A stretch of DNA of 64,000 nt, from positions 19,636-83,635 of the forward strand of contig NZ_JAIMIA010000011.1 of the NCBI RefSeq assembly GCF_019966495.1. The letters run 5' to 3'. The position numbers were made by a program, and so were the translations under genes. A model generated the notes under the pieces. It had not been told where the DNA came from, made no database searches, and worked only from the letters and a program-made list of their open reading frames with translations. The DNA is from Tateyamaria pelophila (GTDB lineage: Bacteria > Pseudomonadota > Alphaproteobacteria > Rhodobacterales > Rhodobacteraceae). Positions 22,078 to 29,747 of the stretch are shown one piece after another; the first letter of the stretch is position 1, and the number at the start of each line of letters is the position of its first letter.

Positions 22078-24276
22078 TCAGTGACCTTCTTCCAATTCAA
22101 AAAACAGCGTCGAAAGCGGCGGAATCGTCAACGAGACCGAATGTGGCCGACCCGACGCCGCGACCTGATCACTTTCCGCAAAGCCGTAATTTCCACGATC
22201 GCCGCCGCCATAGCAGCCTGCATCGGTGTTCAGCTTTTCGATCCAACGACCCGCCTTGGGCACGCCTATGCGCCGCCCCGTGCGTTCGACCGGGGTGAAA
22301 TTACTCACAACCAATACCGGAGGCGTGCCATCTGTTCCGTGACGGACCCATGCCAGGATGGACTCGTCCGCCGCACCCTCTTCGACCCATTCGAACCCTT
22401 CGGCCTTGCAATCCAACTGGTGCAGTGCGGGCGTGGCGGCAAACAAACCGTTCAAATCGCGCACAAGATTCTGAATGCCCCGATGCAACGGATGATCCAG
22501 CAAATGCCAGTCCAGACTGCTGTCGTGGTTCCACTCCACCCCTTGGGCAAACTCGCATCCCATGAAAAGCAGCTTCTTGCCCGGATGGCCCCACATAAAC
22601 CCGTAATAGGCGCGCAGATTGGCGAATTTGTCGTCCCCCTGCCCCGGCATCTTGTCGATCATCGACCCTTTGCCGTGCACCACTTCGTCATGGCTGATCG
22701 GCAGCACGAAATTTTCGGAAAACGCGTAATGCAACCCGAAGGTCATCTTGTGGTGGTGGTATTTGCGGTTGATCGGGTCCTCGGACATATAGGACAGCGT
22801 GTCGTTCATCCAGCCCATGTTCCACTTGAACCCAAAGCCGAGCCCGCTGTGATCCACCGGCGCGCTGACGCCGGGAAAGGCCGTGGATTCCTCAGCGATC
22901 GTCATGATGCCGGGCGCATCGCCATAGACCACAGTGTTTGTGCGTTGCAAAAACGCAATCGCCTCAAGGTTTTCGCGGCCACCGTCCTTGTTCGGGACCC
23001 ACTCGCCCTCCTTGCGCGAATAATCGCGGTAGAGCATCGAAGCGACGGCATCCACGCGCAGCCCGTCGATGTGATGTTCGCGCATCCAATAGAGCGCGTT
23101 TGCCACAAGGTAGTTGGACACTTCTCTGCGCCCGTAATTGTAGACAAGCGTGTTCCAGTCGGGGTGAAACCCTTCTTTGCGGTCCGCGTGCTCATAGAGC
23201 GGTGTGCCGTCAAACTGGCCCAACCCGTGAATGTCTTCGGGGAAGTGCCCCGGCACCCAGTCAAGGATCAGACCGATCTCGGCCGCATGGCACGCCTCCA
23301 CAAAGGCGCGGAACTCTTCGAGGGTACCGTGGCGGATGGTCGGAGCATAAAGGCCGATGGGCTGATACCCCCACGAGCCGTCAAAGGGAAACTCCGAAAC
23401 GGGCATAAGCTCAAGATGGGTGAACCCCATGTCCTTGGCATAGGCCACCAACTGTTCAGCATGTTCAAGATAGGAAAGAGGGCGGTTGCCATCTTCGGGC
23501 ACACGCCGCCACGACCCCAGATGCACCTCGTAGACCGAAATCGGCTGATCGATCCGGTGCAGCGCTTCGCGCTTTGTCATCCACTTTTTGTCGGACCATT
23601 TGTGGCCATCAAGCTTGCGCACGATCGACGCCGTCTTGGGCGGATGTTCCGCCCCGAACCCGAATGGGTCGGCCTTTTGCGGCAGCAGATTGCCCTGACC
23701 ATCCAGCAACTCGTATTTATAGGCTTCGCCGTCACCAAGGCCCGGCATGAAGATTTCCCATACACCGGTCTGACCGCGCTGCCGCATCGGGTTGCGCCGC
23801 CCGTCCCAGGCGTTGAAATCGCCGATAACGGACACGCGGCTGGCATTGGGGGCCCAGACCGCGAAATGCGTGCCTTCGACAGCGTCATGGGTCATCACAT
23901 GCGCGCCGAGCACTTTCCAGAGGTCCAGGTGCGCGCCTTCCGCAATCAGATGCTCATCCAGTTCGCCAAGGACCGGGCCAAAGCGATACGGATCATCCTG
24001 CTCCCAGACATGGGGGCCCTTGGTGATCCGCAACCTATAGGCAAAGGGGTTCTTGCGCCGCGCGGCCGTGCCGACAAAGACCGAAGGCGTATCAGGCAAA
24101 GCGGTCAGCGACAGAACCTTGCGACCTGTCTTGCGGTCCAGAACGTCGATGGAGTCTGCCTCCGGGTGAAACACCCGCACGGTAACCTTGGCATCAACCG
24201 GATGCATGCCAAGGATGGAAAACGGATCAGAATGCGTGCCTGCCGCGATCCTCGTTGCGTCTTCAAGATCGATCAC
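22078..24276 (-). CDS. glgB: 1,4-alpha-glucan branching enzyme
   Basis: A 732-residue GH13 branching enzyme with an N-terminal N1/N2 (CBM48) region (HFAVWAPNASRVSVIGDFN), as in long enterobacterial-type GlgB. Barrel motifs are LDWVPGHFP, DGLRVDAVASMLYRDYSR (nucleophile Asp), TIAEESTAFPGVS (acid Glu) and LPISHDEVVHGKGSM. It makes the alpha-1,6 branches of glycogen. It follows glgP by 31 bp and precedes glgC by 9 bp. Confidence 0.96.
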   Translation of the reverse strand: MIDLEDATRIAAGTHSDPFSILGMHPVDAKVTVRVFHPEADSIDVLDRKTGRKVLSLTALPDTPSVFVGTAARRKNPFAYRLRITKGPHVWEQDDPYRFGPVLGELDEHLIAEGAHLDLWKVLGAHVMTHDAVEGTHFAVWAPNASRVSVIGDFNAWDGRRNPMRQRGQTGVWEIFMPGLGDGEAYKYELLDGQGNLLPQKADPFGFGAEHPPKTASIVRKLDGHKWSDKKWMTKREALHRIDQPISVYEVHLGSWRRVPEDGNRPLSYLEHAEQLVAYAKDMGFTHLELMPVSEFPFDGSWGYQPIGLYAPTIRHGTLEEFRAFVEACHAAEIGLILDWVPGHFPEDIHGLGQFDGTPLYEHADRKEGFHPDWNTLVYNYGRREVSNYLVANALYWMREHHIDGLRVDAVASMLYRDYSRKEGEWVPNKDGGRENLEAIAFLQRTNTVVYGDAPGIMTIAEESTAFPGVSAPVDHSGLGFGFKWNMGWMNDTLSYMSEDPINRKYHHHKMTFGLHYAFSENFVLPISHDEVVHGKGSMIDKMPGQGDDKFANLRAYYGFMWGHPGKKLLFMGCEFAQGVEWNHDSSLDWHLLDHPLHRGIQNLVRDLNGLFAATPALHQLDCKAEGFEWVEEGAADESILAWVRHGTDGTPPVLVVSNFTPVERTGRRIGVPKAGRWIEKLNTDAGCYGGGDRGNYGFAESDQVAASGRPHSVSLTIPPLSTLFFELEEGH

Positions 24277-24307
24277 GTCACTGTATCCTTCACTTCAATT
24301 CACGGTC

Positions 24308-26701
24308 TTAGATAACGGATTTTGCATGCCAAATGTCATCCGCATATCCTCGGATCGTCCGATCGGACGAGAACCAGCCCATGCGGGCCGTGTTCGCTGC
24401 GGCCATCCGCGTCCACCGCGCCTTGTCCTGATAAACTCCGTCTACTTCACGTTGCTTGTCAAAGTAGCTGTCAAAATCGGAACTGACGAGGAAATAGTCA
24501 TGCTCCCACAAATTGTGCAGAATGTCCGAATAGCGATAGCGGTCCCCGCCTGAAAACACGCCTTGGGCAATCTGGCCCAAAACGCGGCTGAGCCGCGGGT
24601 TCGCTTCGATGGCGCGACGGGCATGACCATGCTCGTCCCGCTTTGCCTGCGCCTCTGCCGCGGTCAGACCAAAGAGGAAGAAGTTGTCCGCGCCGACATG
24701 TTCAAGAATTTCAACATTGGCCCCGTCCAGTGTGCCGATGGTCGGGCTGCCGTTCAGCGACAGTTTCATGTTGCCGGTGCCGGATGCTTCCTTGCCGGCC
24801 GTCGAAATCTGTTCCGACAGGTCAGACGCGGGGATCAGGATTTCGGCCATCGAGACGTTGTAGTTCTCAGGGTAGACGACCTGCAAATAATCGCGGGTCA
24901 CCGGGTCAGTGTTGATCGTGGCAGCCACATCGTTGATCAGATGAATGATCGACTTGGCCAATGCATAGCCGGGGGCAGCTTTGCCGCCAAAGACCTTGAC
25001 GCGCGGTGTCCAGTTGCCGTTCGGATTGTCACGGATTTCGTTCCAGAGCGCGATGGTCTCCAGAATGTTCATGTGTTGGCGTTTGTATTCGTGGATGCGC
25101 TTGATCTGAATGTCGAACATGGCCGACGGATCCAGCGTGATGCCGTCGCGCTTTTTCAGCCAAGCCGCCATCCGGTCCTTGTTTGTCACTTTCGCCGCGT
25201 CAAAGGCCTGCTGGAAGGATGCGTCATCCAGATAGGCTTCCAGATCTTTCAGTTTTTCAAGATCGTTTTCCCAGCCTGTGCCGATTGTTTCGTTGATCAG
25301 GTTGCGCAGCGCCGGATTACACGAATGCAACCAGCGGCGCGGCGTGATGCCGTTGGTCTGGTTCAGAATACGCTTGGGATAGGCTTGGTGCAGGTCGGCG
25401 AACACGGTTTGCTTGACCAGTTCGGAATGCAGCGCAGACACGCCGTTCACGCTATGGGCCATGACGAAAGACAATTCGCCCATGTTGACATTGCCATGAT
25501 CGATGATCCGCACATGGCTGCCTGTTTCGGCGATGTGGTAATCCTGAATCATCTCTATGATGCGGTGATGCCGCGGCAGAATGCGCGCAAACAGGTCTTC
25601 GGGCCACCGCTCCAGCGCTTCGGGCAGCAGCGTGTGATTGGTATAACCAAGACAAGCGCGCGCCATTTGGATGGCTTTGGTCATGTCAATGCCATGCTCG
25701 TCCACCAGAATGCGCACCAGCTCCGGGCCCGCAATGGCCGGGTGCGTGTCGTTGAGCTGAATGGCCACGTGGTCGTCCAGTTCAGTCAGGTCATAGCCTT
25801 CGGCGATGAACCGGCGCAGCAGGTCCTTGATCGAGGCGGAGGTAAAGAAATACTCCTGCTTCAGCCGCAATTCCTTGCCCACATCGGTGGTGTCATCGGG
25901 ATAGAGGACGCGCGAAATGGTCCGGGCGAGGCGCTCGGGCGCATTGGCCCCGACATAATCGCCCCGGTTAAAGCTTTCGAGATCAAAGAGCTTGATGGGT
26001 TTGGCAGCCCAGAGCCGCAAGGTATTGGCCCACTGCCCCTTCCAGCCCACAACAGGCGTATCATAGGCCGAGGCCAGCACGGTCTCCGCGGGATGCCAGA
26101 CCGCCTTGCCATCGGATTCACTGACATAGCCGCCAAAGTGCACCTCATACGAGGCTTCGGGCCGCTCGAATTCCCAAACATGGCGCTGCGCCAGCCATCC
26201 TTCGGCCGTCTCAATCTGCTGACCGTCCTGAAAATGCTGCTCGAAAAGCCCGTGCTCATAGCGAATGCCGTAGCCATAGGCCGGGATCGCGAGAGTCGAC
26301 AGGCTGTCCATGAAACAGGCCGCCAGACGGCCCAGACCACCATTGCCCAAGGCCGCATCGGGTTCATCCGCGACAACGGTCTCATAGTCCTGTCCAAGGT
26401 CCGCCATGGCCGCACGAGCCACGTCTTCGACGCCCAGGTTGATCGTGACATCCTCGATCAGGCGACCGATCAGAAATTCCATCGACAGGTAATAGACCCG
26501 TTTGTGCTTGCCCTCATATGTCTTGCGGGTCGAGGCGAACCACGGCTCGACCACCCGATCGCGCAACGCCAGCGACAGCGACATGCGCCAGTCATAGACG
26601 CTCGCGTGCTCGGGATCCTTGCCAATTGAAAGCTTGAGATGTTTCGAGATGTCGTCACGCAGAACGTCTGCGGTGAGGAGGGTTTGGTTCTGGTCCAGCA
26701 T
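24308..26701 (-). CDS. glgP: Glycogen/alpha-glucan phosphorylase
   Basis: A 797-residue GT35 phosphorylase that releases glucose-1-phosphate from chain ends with a pyridoxal phosphate cofactor. The PLP-lysine motif EASGTGNMKLSLNG is near residue 650, followed by GTLDGANVEI. The N-terminal YLSMEFLIGR and the GNGGLGRLAACF motif are also clear. It is the first gene of the seven-gene operon. The only obvious upstream control element is a TTAGCGCTAA palindrome about 105 bp before the start. Confidence 0.96.
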   Translation of the reverse strand: MLDQNQTLLTADVLRDDISKHLKLSIGKDPEHASVYDWRMSLSLALRDRVVEPWFASTRKTYEGKHKRVYYLSMEFLIGRLIEDVTINLGVEDVARAAMADLGQDYETVVADEPDAALGNGGLGRLAACFMDSLSTLAIPAYGYGIRYEHGLFEQHFQDGQQIETAEGWLAQRHVWEFERPEASYEVHFGGYVSESDGKAVWHPAETVLASAYDTPVVGWKGQWANTLRLWAAKPIKLFDLESFNRGDYVGANAPERLARTISRVLYPDDTTDVGKELRLKQEYFFTSASIKDLLRRFIAEGYDLTELDDHVAIQLNDTHPAIAGPELVRILVDEHGIDMTKAIQMARACLGYTNHTLLPEALERWPEDLFARILPRHHRIIEMIQDYHIAETGSHVRIIDHGNVNMGELSFVMAHSVNGVSALHSELVKQTVFADLHQAYPKRILNQTNGITPRRWLHSCNPALRNLINETIGTGWENDLEKLKDLEAYLDDASFQQAFDAAKVTNKDRMAAWLKKRDGITLDPSAMFDIQIKRIHEYKRQHMNILETIALWNEIRDNPNGNWTPRVKVFGGKAAPGYALAKSIIHLINDVAATINTDPVTRDYLQVVYPENYNVSMAEILIPASDLSEQISTAGKEASGTGNMKLSLNGSPTIGTLDGANVEILEHVGADNFFLFGLTAAEAQAKRDEHGHARRAIEANPRLSRVLGQIAQGVFSGGDRYRYSDILHNLWEHDYFLVSSDFDSYFDKQREVDGVYQDKARWTRMAAANTARMGWFSSDRTIRGYADDIWHAKSVI

Positions 26702-26805
26702 GTCGCTCTCTTTCCGGCTCGTCGGTTTGATCCCGCGTCATATACACCGCATCTGCGCCAGTCTACAGTGCGCGCGGCCCTCTCCTATGCAAATCCGCGT
26801 CAAAT

Positions 26806-26819
26806 TGTTAGCGCTAAAA
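26806..26819. promoter_or_regulatory. Candidate LacI/GalR-family operator upstream of glgP
   Basis: TGTTAGCGCTAAAA contains the perfect 10-bp palindrome TTAGCGCTAA (26808-26817) with the central CG expected of LacI/GalR operators. A TTGACG hexamer on the minus strand (26803-26798) adjoins it and could be a -35 box, but no good -10 follows. No LacI-type gene is in the window, so the regulator would act from elsewhere. Confidence 0.5.
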
Positions 26820-26956
26820 TAGACTCAGATCCCGACCGTGACCAGAAAGCAGCTATGCAGGCGCGGCACGGCCCAAAAACGATGCAAAATTAGGCACTAC
26901 CAAAGTGAAACGGCTTGCCGTTGCCCTGTGGTGCCGCATGGCCTGCCCGTCAGCTT

Positions 26957-26991
26957 TAAAAAAAAGGCGTTTTGGGACAGCACGCAAACGC
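26957..26991 (-). terminator. Rho-independent terminator of the secreted-protein gene
   Basis: On the minus strand a GCGTTT...AAACGC hairpin (arms 26986-26991 and 26967-26972) is followed, after two bases, by a run of eight T (26958-26965). It lies 13 bp beyond the stop at 27004, so it separates that gene from the glycogen operon. Confidence 0.7.
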
Positions 26992-27003
26992 TGACCCGGA
27001 CGA

Positions 27004-27954
27004 CTATTTGCCGCAATATTGGGCTGTGGGTGTAACCGAGGCGACGGTGACAGTCGTCCCGACCGGAATCACGAACTCGCTTTCGCCCACCTGCACGAAA
27101 CCAGCCTCTCCCGAAAAATCGATCGGGGCTGGCGCCCAGTCAAACGTGTATCCAAGCGACGTCCAGGGATATTCCACCGGCTGCGCAGTCCCGAAGGCTG
27201 AATAGTATTGCTGATAGAAAAAATCGCGATGCGCCTCACAGGTCCCGTCATAGCTGTCGCACGCCTTGGGCGCACCGACGGTGCAGGTCGTGGTATCGGT
27301 TGCCGAATCTCCGCACGGCCGGAAGATGGCAGCCCCCGCGGTTGCGGCGTCAATGTCAAAAGTCACGAAATGACTGTTGGTGGATCCCGGCGGCAGGCCC
27401 AACCGCTGCTCAATCCGGAGGTTCAACGCAGCTTCGCTGCTCGCGATGGTTTGGGCATATCCGGTACAGAACTCCTGAAGCTTGGGCGACACCGTCACCC
27501 AGACATCTTTTTCAAGTGGCACCGCTGTCCCGGCTGGATACTTTGGCAGGTCGCTGCTCCGGATCCACGTGGCGACCTGATAGGTTCCCGATGTCGGCAG
27601 CTTCTCCAGCGTGTCGACAACCTCAAACGGATGCGCCACGGCCATGTCCTGCACTGCCGTGATATAGCGATCATACCGGGTCTTGTACCGCATGGCCTCA
27701 TCGAACTGCGGCACGCAGAGCGCCCCGCCCTCGGGCAGGTTGTAAATGCCAGAGATGTATTCGAATTGCGGGTCCGAGGTCCGCATGTTGGTCGCCAGCA
27801 ATATCGCAAAGCGGAACGAACTGTCACCAAACCAGACATCCGAGATTTGCGACAAACGGGTATCGGCTTCGATCTTGGGGGTCGCAAGGCAGGCGGGGTT
27901 TGCCTGGGCCAATGCGGGCAGGCATGAAAAGAGGCCGAAAATGAAATATCGCAT
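27004..27954 (-). CDS. Secreted protein of unknown function, cysteine-containing
   Basis: 316 residues from the ATG at 27954, which is chosen because it opens a clean signal peptide (MRYFIFGLFSCLPALAQANP, cleavage after about residue 19). The frame is open further upstream, but the extra 50 residues look non-coding. The mature protein has at least eight cysteines, several clustered near residues 215-240, which suggests disulfides in the periplasm. No domain is recognised. It is a single gene with its own terminator and is divergent from the methylamine cluster. Confidence 0.7.
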   Translation of the reverse strand: MRYFIFGLFSCLPALAQANPACLATPKIEADTRLSQISDVWFGDSSFRFAILLATNMRTSDPQFEYISGIYNLPEGGALCVPQFDEAMRYKTRYDRYITAVQDMAVAHPFEVVDTLEKLPTSGTYQVATWIRSSDLPKYPAGTAVPLEKDVWVTVSPKLQEFCTGYAQTIASSEAALNLRIEQRLGLPPGSTNSHFVTFDIDAATAGAAIFRPCGDSATDTTTCTVGAPKACDSYDGTCEAHRDFFYQQYYSAFGTAQPVEYPWTSLGYTFDWAPAPIDFSGEAGFVQVGESEFVIPVGTTVTVASVTPTAQYCGK

Positions 27955-28151
27955 TGGGTCCTCACAGAAATAAACAATCAAAATTACCCGCAAAAGTTGC
28001 GGACTTTGCACAGTTCGGTCAAGCGTTTCTCCACAAAGCGCAAGCAAATGCCGGTTTCTGCGATAATCGGACGCATTGAGGATATTGACGTCGCAATCAA
28101 ACATCGCTTCGGTCGGGCATTGATGGAAAAAGAAGGTCGGAGGTCTGATTC

Positions 28152-29402
28152 ATGAACTACTCTGGCTTCAAGGTTATCAAAGAGGCGCTGACAGGTCACA
28201 AAGGGTGGAAGCCCGCCTGGCGCGATCCCGAACCCAAGCCGTATTATGACATCGTCGTCATTGGCGGTGGCGGGCACGGGCTGGCCACCGCCCACTACCT
28301 CGCCAAGGTCTTCGGTCGGCGCAACGTTGCGGTGATCGAAAAGGGCTGGATCGGCGGCGGCAATGTGGGCCGGAACACAACCATCATCCGCTCGAACTAT
28401 CTGCTGGACGGAAATGAACCGTTCTATGAATTTTCCCTGAAGCTATGGGAAGGGCTGGAGCAGGACCTCAATTACAACGCCATGGTCAGCCAGCGCGGGA
28501 TCATCAACCTGATCCACTCGGACGCCCAGCGCGACGCCTTCGTCCGGCGCGGCAACGCGATGATCCTGAACGGGGCCGATGCCGAATTGCTGTCCGAAGC
28601 AGCGGTGCGCGCCGAATATCCCTATCTCAATTTCGACGATGCCCGCTTTCCCATCAAGGGCGGGCTGGCCCAGCGGCGCGGCGGCACCGTGCGCCATGAT
28701 GCGGTCGCCTGGGGCTTTGCGCGCAGCGCTGACAGCAACGGCGTCGACATCATCCAGAACTGCGAAGTCACCGGCTTTCACACCCGAAAGGGTAAATGCC
28801 TCGGGGTCGAGACGACACGCGGCTTCATCGGCGCAGGCAAGGTCGGCTGCGCGGTCGCAGGAAATTCCGGCAAGGTCATGGCGATGGCCGACATGCGTTT
28901 GCCGATTGAGTCACATGTCTTGCAAGCCTTCGTTTCCGAAGGACTGAAACCGGTGCTGCCCGGTGTGATCACCTTTGGCGCAGGGCACTTCTACGTCAGC
29001 CAGTCCGACAAGGGCGGGCTGGTCTTTGGCGGCGACATCGACGGCTACAATTCCTACGCCCAGCGCGGCAACCTTCCCGTGGTTGAAGACGTCTGCGAAG
29101 GCGGTATGGCCATCATGCCGATGATCGGGCGCGCCCGGCTGCTCAGGATGTGGGGCGGCATCATGGACATGTCGATGGACGGTTCGCCCATCATAGACCA
29201 GACCGACATTTCCGGCCTCTTCTTCAACGGCGGCTGGTGCTATGGAGGGTTCAAGGCCACCCCCGCCTCGGGCTATTGCTTTGCCCATCTGCTGGCCACG
29301 GGAACGCCGCATCCAGTAGCTACAGCCTACCGCTTCGACCGGTTCAAGACCGGGCACATGATCGATGAGAAAGGGGTGGGTGCGCAGCCCAACCTGCATT
29401 GA
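28152..29402 (+). CDS. mgdA: N-methylglutamate dehydrogenase subunit A (sarcosine oxidase beta homologue)
   Basis: A 416-residue FAD-dependent DAO-family subunit. The dinucleotide motif IGGGGHGLATAH is at residues 37-48. H182 in GGTVRHDAVAWG matches the histidine that carries covalent FMN in heterotetrameric sarcosine oxidase beta. GGAGG lies 10 bases before the ATG. The order A-B-C-D (beta, delta, alpha, gamma homologues) next to mgsABC and gmaS marks it as N-methylglutamate dehydrogenase, which oxidises N-methylglutamate to glutamate and a one-carbon unit. Sarcosine oxidase is the alternative; context argues against it. Confidence 0.88.
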   Translation: MNYSGFKVIKEALTGHKGWKPAWRDPEPKPYYDIVVIGGGGHGLATAHYLAKVFGRRNVAVIEKGWIGGGNVGRNTTIIRSNYLLDGNEPFYEFSLKLWEGLEQDLNYNAMVSQRGIINLIHSDAQRDAFVRRGNAMILNGADAELLSEAAVRAEYPYLNFDDARFPIKGGLAQRRGGTVRHDAVAWGFARSADSNGVDIIQNCEVTGFHTRKGKCLGVETTRGFIGAGKVGCAVAGNSGKVMAMADMRLPIESHVLQAFVSEGLKPVLPGVITFGAGHFYVSQSDKGGLVFGGDIDGYNSYAQRGNLPVVEDVCEGGMAIMPMIGRARLLRMWGGIMDMSMDGSPIIDQTDISGLFFNGGWCYGGFKATPASGYCFAHLLATGTPHPVATAYRFDRFKTGHMIDEKGVGAQPNLH

Positions 29403-29459
29403 GAGCATGACACATATGGAAAGCCACAGCCAACCGCCCTGCCGGTCCGAGGACATCCG

Positions 29460-29747
29460 ATGATCATCAACCACCCGCTGCTTGGCCCCCGCGACAGCGC
29501 CGAATTCGTGTATCTGGGCGACGCAAACCTGATGGAGCGACCGAATTGGCAATCCGATACGGCCCCGCAGGACTTCTACGACTATGCTTATCTGAGGGCC
29601 AATCCGGCAGGCACACATCGCGAGCTTTGGTTCCACGAGGGCGGCGACCGGTCGTGGCTGGTGGTGACCCGCAACACGGTCACCCACGAGATCAGCAAGG
29701 TGGAACTGGCCCGCGACGTGGCCCGCGCGAAAGGGCGCTCGAAATGA
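29460..29747 (+). CDS. mgdB: N-methylglutamate dehydrogenase subunit B (SoxD-like)
   Basis: A 95-residue small subunit related to sarcosine oxidase delta. The GPRDSAEFVYLGDA segment and the THRELWFHEGG segment match the family core. Sarcosine oxidase delta holds a zinc ion with three cysteines and a histidine, but this protein has no cysteine at all: the usual CPxC reads HPLL. That supports the N-methylglutamate type. Its TGA overlaps the mgdC ATG (ATGA at 29744-29747). Confidence 0.87.
   Translation: MIINHPLLGPRDSAEFVYLGDANLMERPNWQSDTAPQDFYDYAYLRANPAGTHRELWFHEGGDRSWLVVTRNTVTHEISKVELARDVARAKGRSK

Noticed and set aside
22045..24315. Plus-strand open frame of 756 codons opposite glgB
   Set aside because: It is antisense to a gene with all branching-enzyme motifs, has no motif of its own, and long antisense frames are common in GC-rich DNA.
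24563..26629. Plus-strand open frame of 688 codons opposite glgP
   Set aside because: It shadows a phosphorylase with an intact PLP motif and shows no family signature.
29546..29743. Upstream extension of the mgdC frame
   Set aside because: The first 66 codons lie inside mgdB and look like shadow; the ATGA junction at 29744 gives a normal family N-terminus.
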